A stretch of DNA of 21,203 nt from JBFWIW01 sp050253535 (GCA_050253535.1 JBFWIW010000054.1:1-21203); one strand, 5' to 3'; shown: positions 1 to 8,296, counted from the first letter of the stretch. Made by a program: numbers and translations. Notes: generated by a model not told the origin, from the letters alone.

Positions 1-728
1 AGACGCCTGTTTATCGGTCAATCAATCCCGATTATTACCCGGAAGAAAACAGCGAATACAATTATACGGACCTGACCCCCGGAGACGACGGGACGGACAA
101 TCCCTACGGTATCGACGTCGACGCCTTCCTCCACTGGGCCTACAGCCAGCTGGGCTATACTGAAAAAGCGTCAAATGCGGACCTTAACAGCAAGGGTACC
201 GATACAGAAGATTATAATAACTTTACAAAATACGGCGAGCAGTACGGTAAAAATGGTTACGAGTGGTGCGCAATGTTTGCGTCCTGGTGCGCTTTGAAAG
301 CGGAAATTCCGGAAGATGAGATATATCAGACTTCAAGCACGAACGCATTCAGAAAATGGTATGAAAAGCAGGGAAGGTTCCAGGCAAAGGGTTCCGGATA
401 TACACCAAACGCAGGGGACATCATTTTGTATCAGTGGTATACGGATGCTGGTCGGGAAAAAGGTGACTATATTATGGATCAAGATGGGACTTACAAATAT
501 GTTGGCAAAGAAAACGGCAACTACAAACTTGGCGGTCATACCGGCATCGTTATCGGCTATGAAAACGGCTATGTATATACTATTGAAGGCAACTATGATA
601 ACGCGCGGGGTGTTTGCTTCAGAAGAGTTCCAATAGGATATAGTACAATTTCCGGATTCTGTGTAAACGGCGGCAGTTCCAGCGGTTATATCCCGACTGA
701 TGATGAATTGGATGGCAAGTTCTTATAA
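1..728 (+). CDS. CHAP-domain cell-wall amidase/peptidase, 5' end outside window
   Basis: The frame is open from the window edge (first full codon at base 3), so the ATG at 273 is internal and the true start lies outside. The visible 241 residues end in a CHAP (cysteine/histidine-dependent amidohydrolase/peptidase) domain. The nucleophile motif is EWCAMFASWC, encoded around 261-291. The second half has GGHTGIVIGYENG (about 528-570), with the catalytic His followed by the usual IEGN, which supplies an acidic or polar partner. The segment just before the nucleophile (SQLGYTEK, then TKYGEQYGKNGYEW) is the layout seen in secreted CHAP proteins of gut Clostridia. CHAP enzymes cut peptidoglycan amide bonds outside the membrane. 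The protein ends 19 residues after the domain in a Gly/Ser tail with no anchor. An exported-protein gene follows 26 bp later with its own ribosome site. A role as phage lysin, conjugation hydrolase or housekeeping hydrolase cannot be told from this fragment. Confidence 0.85.
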   Translation, partial: TPVYRSINPDYYPEENSEYNYTDLTPGDDGTDNPYGIDVDAFLHWAYSQLGYTEKASNADLNSKGTDTEDYNNFTKYGEQYGKNGYEWCAMFASWCALKAEIPEDEIYQTSSTNAFRKWYEKQGRFQAKGSGYTPNAGDIILYQWYTDAGREKGDYIMDQDGTYKYVGKENGNYKLGGHTGIVIGYENGYVYTIEGNYDNARGVCFRRVPIGYSTISGFCVNGGSSSGYIPTDDELDGKFL

Positions 729-754
729 TCAAGTATTAAAAGAGGAAAGATATC

Positions 755-1569
755 ATGAAAAAGAAAATGGCTGTTTCCATAATTGTTGTGATATTCGTTA
801 TGGCCTGCGGATTGATGTATATTTTTTTCAAACCGGAGGCCGGCGGGGAGACATCTGCTGATTCGGCGAACAGTATCATACAGTCAGGCGAGAGTACTCA
901 AAGTATGGCTACTGATTCCGGTTCCGGAACCCATTCCGGCTCAGAGCCAAGCGTAGTGACGGAGGATGAAACCGATTCTGACCGGGATTCGTATAATTGG
1001 GCTGAAATGGAAAAGGGGGGCGAGGCTGCCAATGTGTGCATGGATTATATGTTTGGAGGCATTAGCCCGGAGAATTTTATCGACCTTTTCAGCCAGCCTG
1101 AGAAGAAGTCAAGATATATTTTGTTTACAAGGTGGTATTTTTCGAATGGCGTCGAGATTGATGTGCAGGAGAATGATCATCCGTCATTGGAAAATTATAT
1201 CTACATCAGTGATAAGTGTGATTTAAAGACCGACAGGGGTATCGGGACAGGAAGCACCTATGACGAGGTCATGCTGGCATATCAAGACGTGATCAATCGG
1301 GAGCTGACAAATGATGATATGATAGTAATAGGAGCAGGAATGACCGGCATCAATTTCATTATTGAAAACGACAAGGTCGATTCAATTTTTATCTCGAATT
1401 ATTCTTTGACCGGTGTGGATTCTCAGGGCTTTACGACGGATCGATATTATGACAACCATCAGATTATAAATGAACTATCCGAAAACAACAACTCTGTCAT
1501 AATGGGGGCGCATTCAGCCGATGAAATAGTCAAGTATCTGTTTGGCGGATATCAGGCAAGTGATTTTAT
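755..1569 (+). CDS. Exported protein of unknown function with internal repeats, 3' end lost in gap
   Basis: The start ATG follows an AGAGGAAAG ribosome site. The visible 271 residues begin with a basic tip (MKKK) and a hydrophobic stretch (about residues 5-26), either an uncleaved membrane anchor or a lipoprotein signal. VMAC at 15-18 is a weak lipobox, and the hydrophobicity runs on past the Cys, which favours an anchor. Residues about 30-80 are a Ser/Thr/Gly/Asp-rich linker. The rest is a globular region that seems to contain a repeated unit: CMDYMFGGISPENFIDLF near residue 95 and IVKYLFGGYQASDF near residue 257. Between them, GIGTGSTYDEVMLAYQDV resembles the GI-x-G-S-x-DEV motif of small exported proteins. 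I do not recognise a family. Being 26 bp behind the CHAP gene and equally AT-rich, it may be co-transcribed and act at the cell surface. Any residues beyond 1569 are artefacts of reading through the gap. Confidence 0.7.
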
Positions 1570-1669
1570 NNNNNNNNNNNNNNNNNNNNNNNNNNNNNNN
1601 NNNNNNNNNNNNNNNNNNNNNNNNNNNNNNNNNNNNNNNNNNNNNNNNNNNNNNNNNNNNNNNNNNNNN
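1570..1669. other. Scaffold gap (100 N)
   Basis: Exactly 100 unknown bases, the usual placeholder for a gap of unknown size. Two genes point into it from opposite sides and both lose their 3' ends here. Confidence 0.98.
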
Positions 1670-2232
1670 AAGCCGCCGAGGAAGGAATCCCAGAGGTGAT
1701 ACACCGCGAAAAGCAGCGCGGAGATAATAAACGCCCAGACCCTGGTTTTCTTTCTGAGGCTTCCGAAAACCACGCCGCGAAACAGAGATTCCTCCACAAC
1801 AGGGGCGAGGAGCACGCCGACGGCGGCCATCATGTTTACGTTAAGTTTCGTGCTGCTGTTTATTATTTCGGTGTTCGGGTTTGTCAGGTTATCCGTAAAG
1901 TAGAGGATCAGCATATTAACCGCTAAACTCGAAATGTAATACATGAGAAAGCCCAGACCTACGGCTGCGAGTGACCGGGTGAAATTGTCGATAAGGTCTG
2001 AAAACGAGTTTTTCAGGTAACGGAACATAAACACGAGGACAAATATGAAGCTGATGGCGTAATAGGCAAAATTCAGATGCGGGTCGTCGAGGTTAATGCC
2101 CATACGGGGGAACAGCGTGACCATGGCGACAGATATCAGGATGGGCAGAATAAATATATGGATAGGGAGATAAATCCAGCCCGCAACCAGCTCGGACCGT
2201 TTCATCGGATATGGGAATGACCTGTTTTTCAT
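1670..2232 (-). CDS. CPBP family intramembrane metalloprotease (CAAX protease-like), 3' end lost in gap
   Basis: 187 codons are visible. The ATG is preceded on the coding strand by AAAGGTGG with good spacing. The protein is strongly hydrophobic, with likely membrane segments near residues 18-40, 55-72, 88-112, 135-146 and 166-180. Two hallmark motifs of the CPBP/Abi family (Pfam PF02517) are present: VEESLFRG, with the Glu pair at 147-148 and Arg152, and FAVYHLW with His179. The last conserved motif would lie in the gap. Members are membrane-embedded glutamate-type proteases related to Rce1; bacterial ones are linked to bacteriocin self-immunity or membrane signalling, but the substrate cannot be read from sequence. 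It lies 81 bp after the mutS stop on the same strand and may be read through from it. Nothing suggests a repair role. Confidence 0.85.
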
Positions 2233-2313
2233 GTTTTTCCACCTTTAGGCGAGGGAAGCCGAACTCGGTCCGCCCCTGCCCGAATATAATCACGCCAGCG
2301 CGTTTTTGCCGTT

Positions 2314-4905
2314 TTAAAGCTTCTTCTTCAGGTCGAAGAGAAAATTCATCGCCTCGATGGGCGTGAGCGTGTTGAGGTCGACGCGGCGCAAAGCTTCCGT
2401 TATCTCGCTGCCCTGTATATCCAGAAGTGACACCTGTTCCGACACGGGCGCTCTGCGCGGCTTTGCGGTACCGGGCACGGGGCTATCTGATTCAAGCGAT
2501 TTCAGGACCGCGCGGGCACGTTTAATTACGCTGTCCGGCACCCCGGCGAGGCCTGCAACCTCTATGCCGTAGCTGTCGTCCGCGCCGCCGGGGACGATTT
2601 TTCGCAGAAAGATGATGTCGCCGTCGCGCTTTTTGGCCGAAATGTTGAAGTTCTTTACGCCTTGGAGCTGGTCTTCAAGCGCCGTAAGCTCATGATAATG
2701 GGTCGCGAAAAGCGTTTTCGCCCCAAGCTTTTTCCGGTCGGAGCAGTACTCCAAGACGGCTCTGGCTATCGCCATGCCGTCGTAGGTCGAGGTGCCGCGC
2801 CCGATCTCGTCCAGAATGAGAAGGCTTTTGGCGGTTGCGTTTTTAAGTATCTCGGCGACCTCCGTCATCTCGACCATGAAGGTCGATTTGCCGGCGGAAA
2901 GGTCGTCGGAAGCCCCGATGCGCGTGAAAACGCGGTCGACAAGTCCGATCCTCGCGCTTTTAGCGGGGACGAAGCTGCCGATCTGTGCCATGAGGACAAT
3001 GAGGGCGGTCTGCCTCATATATGTTGATTTGCCGGCCATATTCGGGCCGGTTATGATCGCGGTACGGCAGTCCTCTCCGTCGAGAAAAACGTCGTTCGGG
3101 ACGAAAAGACTGTCTGTCTGCATAATTTCAACCACGGGGTGACGACCATCGCGTATTTCCAAAACCGACGAAAGATCCACCTCCGGCGGACAGTAATCCT
3201 GCTTCGCGGCGACGAAGGCGAGGGACGACAGGACGTCTGCCTCCGCAACAGCCTGCGCCGTTTTCTGAATTCTGAGCACCTCATTTGCGACGGACTCTCG
3301 CAGTTCGGTAAAAATGGAATACTCGAGCGCCGTAAGCCTGTCTTTAGCCGTGAGGAGTTCGGTCTCGAGCTCCTTCAGCTCCTGCGTGATGAATCGCTCG
3401 CAGTTCACAAGCGTTTGTTTCCTTATGTAATCGTCCGGTACGTCGCCGGACATTGAGCGCGGAATCTCTATATAGTAGCCGAAAACTCTGTTGTAGCCGA
3501 CCTTGAGCTTTTTGCCGGTACGCGCCTTTTCCCGTGCCTCAATATCGGCCATTGCGCCGGAGCTGTTTGCGAGAAGCGAGCGCAGATGGTCGACTTCCTC
3601 ACTGCAGCCCTCGCGGATCATTCCGCCCTCACGCACGGAAAACGGCGGGTTGTCTCCGACTGTGCGATCTATATGTTCTTTGATATCTGCCAGAAGGTCC
3701 ATAGCCGTTATGTTCCGGAGCATAGCGCTTTTGAGCGGCTTGATCAGCTCTGCGATACGCGGGAGCACACCCATAGAGGCTGAGAGAGAAGCCATATCGC
3801 GGCAGTTAGCGCTGCCGTAGACAATCTTGCCGATAAGCCGCTCCATGTCGCCTATCTCCCGAAGTGCGAGTATAATCTCCGACCTCGCAACCGAATCGGA
3901 AAAGAGCACGGATATCGCCGCCTGACGTCTTTTTATAACAGAGGTGGAGAGCAGCGGACGTGAGAGCCACGAGCGCATGAGGCGGCTTCCCATGGGCGTT
4001 TTGGTCTTATCCAGAACCCACAGGAGGCTGCCCTTCTTTTCGCCGGAGCGTAGGCTCATTGCGAGCTCGAGGCTGCGGATCGTCTGTATGTCGAGCTCCA
4101 TATATCTCCCCTCTGAGTAAAAATCGAGGCTGTTTATATGGGAGAGATCAGTTTTTTGGGTGTCCTTCAGATATGAGAGCAGCGCACCGACGCAAGATAC
4201 CGCGGCACGGTCTTCTCCGAGCCCGAGGCAGTCCACGCTCTGCACCTTGAACTGCTCACAGATGCGTGTGACAGACTGCTCATAATTAAATCGCTCGGGA
4301 GAAATCTCCGTTAGACAGCCTATCCGTTCCCTGAGAAAAGAGCGGAGCCCGGTGCTGCTTTCCGCGCCATCATCCAGAACGGTTTCGGCGGGAGAGAAAC
4401 GGCCTATCTCGTTTATTATATGCGCCGTATCGGCTGCGGAGGTCGCGCATATCTCGCCCGTAGAGATATCTGCAAAGCATACGGCTGAGCCGTCGGGCGA
4501 TATTGAGACGGAACATATGTAATTCGAGCGGCCTTCCTCAAGCATTGAGGAATCTATGACTGTACCGGGGGTAACTATCCTTATGACTTCGCGGTCGACG
4601 AGCCCTTTTGCGAGGGCCGGGTCCTCTGTCTGCTCGCAGATGGCGACCTTGTAACCCTTCGCTATGAGTCTCGCTATGTATGCCTCCGACGAGTGGTACG
4701 GAATGCCGCACATCGGCACCCGTTCCTCAGGGTCCTCTTTTGAGCGGTCACGCGTTGTCAACGTCAGATCGAGCTCCTTTGAGGCTAGGCGTGCGTCGTC
4801 GTTGAACATCTCGTAAAAGTCGCCGAGGCGGAAAAAAAGGATGCAGTCGGAATGCTGTTCCTTTATTCTGAGATACTGATGCATCATTGGCGTTATTTCA
4901 GCCAT
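2314..4905 (-). CDS. mutS: DNA mismatch repair ATPase MutS
   Basis: 863 residues, the normal MutS1 length. MutS binds mismatches and small loops and, with ATP, recruits MutL. The N-terminal mismatch-binding motif GDFYEMF carries the Phe that stacks on the mispaired base (F30) and its Glu partner (E32). The Walker A motif GPNMAGKST is at 620-628, followed by the Walker B region ILDEIGRGTSTYDG and the FATHYHEL motif. The C-terminal tail has a SLLDIQ segment, which resembles the beta-clamp-binding site of Firmicute MutS, and ends in the usual TPIEAMNFLFDLKKKL helix. The protein looks complete and functional. On the coding strand it follows the SdpI-like gene by 63 bp and precedes the CPBP protease by 81 bp. 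Its partner mutL is about 3.4 kb away on the opposite strand instead of directly downstream. Confidence 0.98.
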   Translation of the reverse strand: MAEITPMMHQYLRIKEQHSDCILFFRLGDFYEMFNDDARLASKELDLTLTTRDRSKEDPEERVPMCGIPYHSSEAYIARLIAKGYKVAICEQTEDPALAKGLVDREVIRIVTPGTVIDSSMLEEGRSNYICSVSISPDGSAVCFADISTGEICATSAADTAHIINEIGRFSPAETVLDDGAESSTGLRSFLRERIGCLTEISPERFNYEQSVTRICEQFKVQSVDCLGLGEDRAAVSCVGALLSYLKDTQKTDLSHINSLDFYSEGRYMELDIQTIRSLELAMSLRSGEKKGSLLWVLDKTKTPMGSRLMRSWLSRPLLSTSVIKRRQAAISVLFSDSVARSEIILALREIGDMERLIGKIVYGSANCRDMASLSASMGVLPRIAELIKPLKSAMLRNITAMDLLADIKEHIDRTVGDNPPFSVREGGMIREGCSEEVDHLRSLLANSSGAMADIEAREKARTGKKLKVGYNRVFGYYIEIPRSMSGDVPDDYIRKQTLVNCERFITQELKELETELLTAKDRLTALEYSIFTELRESVANEVLRIQKTAQAVAEADVLSSLAFVAAKQDYCPPEVDLSSVLEIRDGRHPVVEIMQTDSLFVPNDVFLDGEDCRTAIITGPNMAGKSTYMRQTALIVLMAQIGSFVPAKSARIGLVDRVFTRIGASDDLSAGKSTFMVEMTEVAEILKNATAKSLLILDEIGRGTSTYDGMAIARAVLEYCSDRKKLGAKTLFATHYHELTALEDQLQGVKNFNISAKKRDGDIIFLRKIVPGGADDSYGIEVAGLAGVPDSVIKRARAVLKSLESDSPVPGTAKPRRAPVSEQVSLLDIQGSEITEALRRVDLNTLTPIEAMNFLFDLKKKL

Positions 4906-4968
4906 TTCCGGTCACATCCTTTGATATTCGGGTATCGGGACAGGGCCATAAGGTGATGAGTGTGTTTT

Positions 4969-5331
4969 TCACTTGACCCACTTCAGGTTGAGCTTCGTCT
5001 TAATATGCCTGTTTATGAGAGGAACGAGGCTGAGCAAAGAAATAAATTCGATGATGACATAACACCAGAATACGAGGGCACGCCTGTCTCCCCACGGTAT
5101 AATAAGCCATGCGGCGCACAGAACTCCCAGTATTATGGCGTAGACAATGAAGAGCCGGGCCGCGAATTTGTGCCCTGCCTCCCACGTCTTTTTGTTGCGT
5201 GTAGTCATTTTTGTCTTTATACCCATTGATGAGCCGAGCGGAGGAACCTTCGCCATGAAGACGATGCCGAAAACGAGATATATGGCAGGGATGATAACGG
5301 CTAAAAAAGTATAGTAGAGATTTTCAAGCAT
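4969..5331 (-). CDS. Small SdpI-like membrane protein
   Basis: 120 residues with an AAAGGAG ribosome site 8 bases before the ATG. Three hydrophobic segments are visible (about 5-27, 59-79 and 85-106). Between the first two lies a conserved-looking cytosolic loop, MGIKTKMTTRNKKTWEAGHK (36-55). That pattern of Gly, a basic residue, Thr, then a Lys/Arg-Thr-W-x-x-x-(N/H) run leading into the next helix is typical of the SdpI/YhfL family (Pfam PF13630). B. subtilis SdpI is an immunity and signalling protein against the SdpC toxin; most clostridial homologues have no known partner, and I see no SdpC-like gene here. It sits between miaB and mutS on the same strand, so it may be passively co-transcribed. 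Family assignment is fairly confident; function is unknown. Confidence 0.7.
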   Translation of the reverse strand: MLENLYYTFLAVIIPAIYLVFGIVFMAKVPPLGSSMGIKTKMTTRNKKTWEAGHKFAARLFIVYAIILGVLCAAWLIIPWGDRRALVFWCYVIIEFISLLSLVPLINRHIKTKLNLKWVK

Positions 5332-5380
5332 GTTTTATTCTCCTTTTATTATATAAACCCCCATACGCCATAAGGTACTG

Positions 5381-5531
5381 CAACCATCCCGTGTAAGGCA
5401 GGTCATATTGCGCATAGATTGCTGCAAAGGCGTCAGCGGAGAGCAATTGGCGCATGGGGCGAATTTATCAAACCTGCATCAGTTTCGGTTCCCGTCTCAG
5501 GTGAGGAGGAACCGCGACATGAATGTAAAGA
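5381..5531 (-). repeat. Dispersed intergenic repeat, copy A (after miaB)
   Basis: Read on the minus strand, this stretch begins within about 10 bases of the miaB stop. It aligns by eye with 12262-12405. Shared blocks, written on the plus strand here, include CAAACCTGCATCAGTTTCGG versus CAAACTTACATCAATTTCGC, then TTCCCG, GACAT, ATTGC-GCA and the outer hairpin CC-TCCC-TGTA-GG-AGGT. It is diverged and has lost some of its self-complementarity. It fills most of the 208 bp between miaB and the SdpI-like gene. Confidence 0.65.
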
Positions 5532-5539
5532 AAATCTAT

Positions 5540-6952
5540 TTAAGTTATTTGTCCGAAGAGCGCCCAGGTGCTGCTGCCGGTTATTTCAGCTTCGGCAAAG
5601 CTGCCGACAGCTTTTTCGCTTCCGGACAGGTGTACCAGCCTGCCTCCGCCTGTTCTTGCTGTCATCGGATAGCGCACATCGTCTGATAATCCGTCAACGA
5701 GGACACGCTGAACCGTGCCGACATAGGCGGCGTGTTTTTCCTCCGATATCGCGTTCTGCAGTTTGAGCAGCCGGTCGAATCTCGCCTGTTTCTCCTCCTT
5801 TGAGGCGGGGTCCGGCAAGGAAGCCGCCGGAGTGCCTGCGCGGCGGGAATAGATGAAGGTGAAGAGCGCATCGAACCGCGCCGTTTTTATCACGTCGAGC
5901 GTCTGGAAAAAGTCCTCTTCTGTCTCGCCGGGAAAGCCGACTATAACGTCGCTGGTTAAAACAATGTCCGGCATGTAACGCCGAGCGAGGCTCACAAGAC
6001 CGAGGTAGCCCTCTTTGGTATATCTGCGGTTCATGGCGGAGAGTATGTGGTCGCTTCCCGCCTGGAACGGGAGATGGATATGCGGAGCGACCTTTTCACA
6101 TCTTGCCATGGTCTCAAAAAGCCGTTCGGTGGCATCCTTGGGGTGGCTCGTCATGAAACGGATCAGAAATTCCCCGTCGATGGCGTTTATTCTCTTTAAA
6201 AGCTCCGAAAAGTCGGCGCCGGCATCGAGGTCGAGTCCGTAGGAATTGACGTTCTGCCCAAGAAGTGTTATGTCGCGGCAGCCCTCGGCGATGAGCTTTT
6301 TTGCATCTTTTATAATGGTTTCGGGGTTACGGCTCCGCTCCCTTCCCCGGACATAGGGGACGATACAGTAGGAACAGAAGTTGTTGCAGCCGTACATTAT
6401 CGATAGCCACGCCTTGACACCGCCATCCCGCAGGGAGGGGAGTCCCTCTGCTATCGAGCCCGGATCATCGGAGACGGAAAATATTCGCCCGCGTTCGGAG
6501 AGTGTACGCTCTAAAAATTCGGGAAAGCGCCACAGAGCGTGAGGCCCGAAGACAAGATCGATATGGCGGTATGATTTTCTTATTCTCTCTGCCATCGCCG
6601 GCTGCTGGACCATGCAGCCGCAGAGGGCGATAATCTGGTTCGGATTGGCCCGTTTTGTATGTGTGAGAGCGCCGACGTTGCCGAGTACGCGCATCTCGGC
6701 GTGCTCTCTTACGGCGCAGGTGTTTATCACGATGACGTCTGCCGCACTCTCGGAGCGGGTAAACTCATAGCCCATCTCGCGCAGCATGCCGCGCAGCTTT
6801 TCGCTGTCCGCCTCGTTCTGCTGGCAGCCGTAAGTGTCGACAAAAGCCAGAGGAGCTTTCGCCAGGGAGGAGTTATGCGCTTTTACGGCGGACATGTGCG
6901 CCCACTGTTTTTCGACTTCCTCCGGCGGTATTTCATATCTGTTACTGCTCAC
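5540..6952 (-). CDS. miaB: tRNA-2-methylthio-N6-dimethylallyladenosine synthase MiaB
   Basis: Radical-SAM methylthiotransferase that converts i6A37 to ms2i6A37 in tRNAs reading UNN codons. I place the start at a GTG (6952), 5 bases after a perfect GGAGG. The frame is open up to 7108, but earlier ATGs have no ribosome site and the one at 7108 lies upstream of the promoter. This gives 470 residues, normal for the family. The three N-terminal cluster cysteines are C43 (TYGCQQN), C79 (NTCAVRE) and C113 (CGCM). The radical-SAM triplet is C189-x3-C193-x2-C196 (YGCNNFCSYC), followed by IVPYVRGRERSR. A C-terminal TRAM RNA-binding domain (about 405-465, from VGTVQRVLVDG) completes it. MiaA, which makes its substrate, is encoded at 10179-11123 on the other strand. 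Transcription likely starts at the promoter at 6982-7010. Confidence 0.96.
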   Translation of the reverse strand: MSSNRYEIPPEEVEKQWAHMSAVKAHNSSLAKAPLAFVDTYGCQQNEADSEKLRGMLREMGYEFTRSESAADVIVINTCAVREHAEMRVLGNVGALTHTKRANPNQIIALCGCMVQQPAMAERIRKSYRHIDLVFGPHALWRFPEFLERTLSERGRIFSVSDDPGSIAEGLPSLRDGGVKAWLSIMYGCNNFCSYCIVPYVRGRERSRNPETIIKDAKKLIAEGCRDITLLGQNVNSYGLDLDAGADFSELLKRINAIDGEFLIRFMTSHPKDATERLFETMARCEKVAPHIHLPFQAGSDHILSAMNRRYTKEGYLGLVSLARRYMPDIVLTSDVIVGFPGETEEDFFQTLDVIKTARFDALFTFIYSRRAGTPAASLPDPASKEEKQARFDRLLKLQNAISEEKHAAYVGTVQRVLVDGLSDDVRYPMTARTGGGRLVHLSGSEKAVGSFAEAEITGSSTWALFGQIT

Positions 6953-6981
6953 ATTTTCCTCCGGAAACAAATGATTTGTAT

Positions 6982-7010
6982 ATTTTATCATTTTATTATG
7001 GCATTTACAA
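6982..7010 (-). promoter_or_regulatory. Sigma-A type promoter for miaB
   Basis: On the minus strand TTGTAA (4 of 6 to consensus, 7005-7010) is followed after exactly 17 bp by TAAAAT (5 of 6, 6982-6987). The start would fall about 20 bp before the GGAGG and GTG of miaB. It overlaps the plus-strand promoter candidate, so this is a compact divergent promoter region. Confidence 0.6.
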
Positions 7011-7027
7011 CGGCTATAATGTATAAT
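6992..7027 (+). promoter_or_regulatory. Candidate promoter for the racemase-like gene
   Basis: Two perfect TATAAT boxes lie at 7015-7020 and 7022-7027. The first has a weak TTTATT -35 element (6992-6997) 17 bp upstream. The racemase-like ATG is at 7086, leaving a leader of about 55 bases. The -35 region overlaps the miaB promoter on the other strand. Confidence 0.45.
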
Positions 7028-7085
7028 TGTAAAATTAGGGCAGATAATGCGCTCCGGTGCGAAAGACATAAAAAGGAGAACGCCG

Positions 7086-8147
7086 ATGAAGAACCTCGTC
7101 ATAGACAAAAGGGTTATAAAAAGTAATCTTCAGGCCGTTAAAGAGAGGGCAGACGGAGCTGCTATATATGCAGACCTCTCCGGAGACGCTTTTGGTATGG
7201 GCCTTCTCGAAACGGCAAGACTCCTGAGGGATGAGGGTATACGCCATTTTGCGGTATCGGATCAGAAGGATGCGGCAGTACTCCGCAAAAACAGTTTCGA
7301 GGAGGAACGGATAATGATGCTCCGCAGTACGGCGGACAGCAATGAACTTGAGCAGCTAATAGATTTAAACGTCATCTGTACAGTCGGTTCATACGACGCG
7401 GCCGTCGCGATAAATGGGATAGCCGAGGCAAGAAAGACAGTCTGCGAGGTGCAGGTGAAGATCGATACCGGGCTCGGAAGATATGGCTTTATGCCTGCGG
7501 AGACGGATAAGATAGCCGCAATTTACAAATATATGCCAAACCTCGCCGTCGTCGGGATGTTCACGACGTTTTCGGCCTCGTGGAAAAGCAAAAAAATAAC
7601 CCTCTCACAGCTCGATATGTTTAATGAAGTGCTGGACAAGCTTATATCCATGGGTTACGATGTCGGCGCCGTGCACGCGTGCGATTCGGCGGCGCTCTTC
7701 AGATATGATTTCGGCAGGATGGACGCCGTCAGAGTCGGAACCGCACTCTCCGGCCGTGTCGCCGGGAAGAGCATACCCGGACTCCACAAGGTGGGATATA
7801 TTGAGGCGGGACTGGAGGAAGTCGGTTGGTTCCCAAAGGGGCACAGGATCGGCGGGAACATCATTCTGAAAAGCCCGACAAAGCTCGCTGTTCTCTCTGT
7901 CGGTTACTACCACGGCTTCGGAGTAACGCAGCAGGAGGATCACTCCTTCTTTGAAATGCTGAAAAGCCAACGGCGCCGCAGGTATGTGAAATTTGGCTCG
8001 CAAAAGGCGAGAGTTTTGGGTGATATCGGAATGATGCACACAATAGTGGACGTCACGAAGATAGACTGTACGGTCGGCGATATCGCTGTAATGGACGTCG
8101 ATCCTGTGAACGTCAAGGGACTTTTAAGAGTGTACAAGACCGCGTGA
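7086..8147 (+). CDS. Alanine-racemase-fold protein lacking the PLP lysine (probable non-racemase)
   Basis: 353 residues from an ATG behind AAAAGGAG; an in-frame start at 7047 has no ribosome site. The protein follows the fold-type III alanine racemase pattern along its length. Aligned by eye to Geobacillus Alr, however, the PLP-binding motif VVKANAYGHG reads DLSGDAFGMG here: the Schiff-base Lys is Ser32 and the following Tyr is Phe36. Other changes: THFA becomes TTFS (His lost, residue 161), Asn of CANSAA becomes Asp200, SYG becomes IGG (255-257), and GRICMDQ becomes GDIGMMH (312-318). Kept are K125 and R132 (KIDTGLGRYG), H197, S201, R216 (VRVG) and Y274 (VGYYHG). The end is short: after VGD the usual NYE segment is missing and only RVYKTA remains. 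It therefore seems unlikely to work as a PLP racemase. It opens the mutL-miaA side of the divergent locus. Function unknown; frame and codon use look intact. Confidence 0.85.
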   Translation: MKNLVIDKRVIKSNLQAVKERADGAAIYADLSGDAFGMGLLETARLLRDEGIRHFAVSDQKDAAVLRKNSFEEERIMMLRSTADSNELEQLIDLNVICTVGSYDAAVAINGIAEARKTVCEVQVKIDTGLGRYGFMPAETDKIAAIYKYMPNLAVVGMFTTFSASWKSKKITLSQLDMFNEVLDKLISMGYDVGAVHACDSAALFRYDFGRMDAVRVGTALSGRVAGKSIPGLHKVGYIEAGLEEVGWFPKGHRIGGNIILKSPTKLAVLSVGYYHGFGVTQQEDHSFFEMLKSQRRRRYVKFGSQKARVLGDIGMMHTIVDVTKIDCTVGDIAVMDVDPVNVKGLLRVYKTA

Positions 8148-8150
8148 GGT

Positions 8151-8222
8151 AAGTTTGAAACAAGTTTTATACTTTCCGGATTTGATATACGTATTGTTTG
8201 CCCGCAAGCGGGCAGCCGCAAC
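8151..8222 (+). repeat. Dispersed intergenic repeat, copy C (after the racemase-like gene), shortened
   Basis: It starts 4 bases after the racemase-like stop. AAGTTTGAAAC, then TTTTATACT, matches AGTTTGAAAG-TGTTTATACT of copy B (12257-12278). The GC-rich end TTGCCCGC-AAGCGGGCAGCCGCAA matches the corresponding end of B. The middle of B is missing. A perfect 7-bp hairpin (8199-8214, loop AA) is retained. There is no T-run, so it is not a standard terminator. Confidence 0.5.
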
Positions 8223-8296
8223 ACATGCACAATTATGGCCACTCCTCTTCATGGTCATTTTGTGCGCTTGGTACAGTGATAGGAATGGTCATAAAT

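Noticed and set aside
1542..1727. Reading frames running through the first N block, including extended ends of the exported protein and the CPBP protease
   Set aside because: Residues across 1570-1669 are unknown and the gap length is a placeholder, so anything read past it is artefact.
5408..5766. Short plus-strand frames over 5408-5766 and the minus-strand frame 11983-12387 sharing the peptide NLHQFRFP
   Set aside because: They lie over repeat copies A and B and overlap real genes. The shared peptide reflects DNA repeat similarity, not a protein family.
6953..7108. Longer miaB start at 7108 or 6991
   Set aside because: Neither has a ribosome site and the first lies upstream of the likely promoter. 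GTG at 6952 has GGAGG at ideal spacing and gives the family length.
8199..8214. Perfect hairpin TGCCCGC-AA-GCGGGCA as a terminator for the racemase-like gene
   Set aside because: No T-run on either side; better explained as the GC-rich end of repeat copy C.
8198..8296. Extra 33 residues at the MutL N-terminus
   Set aside because: No family similarity; the segment begins inside the repeat copy C hairpin. MutL proteins begin close to the MNRINVL segment.
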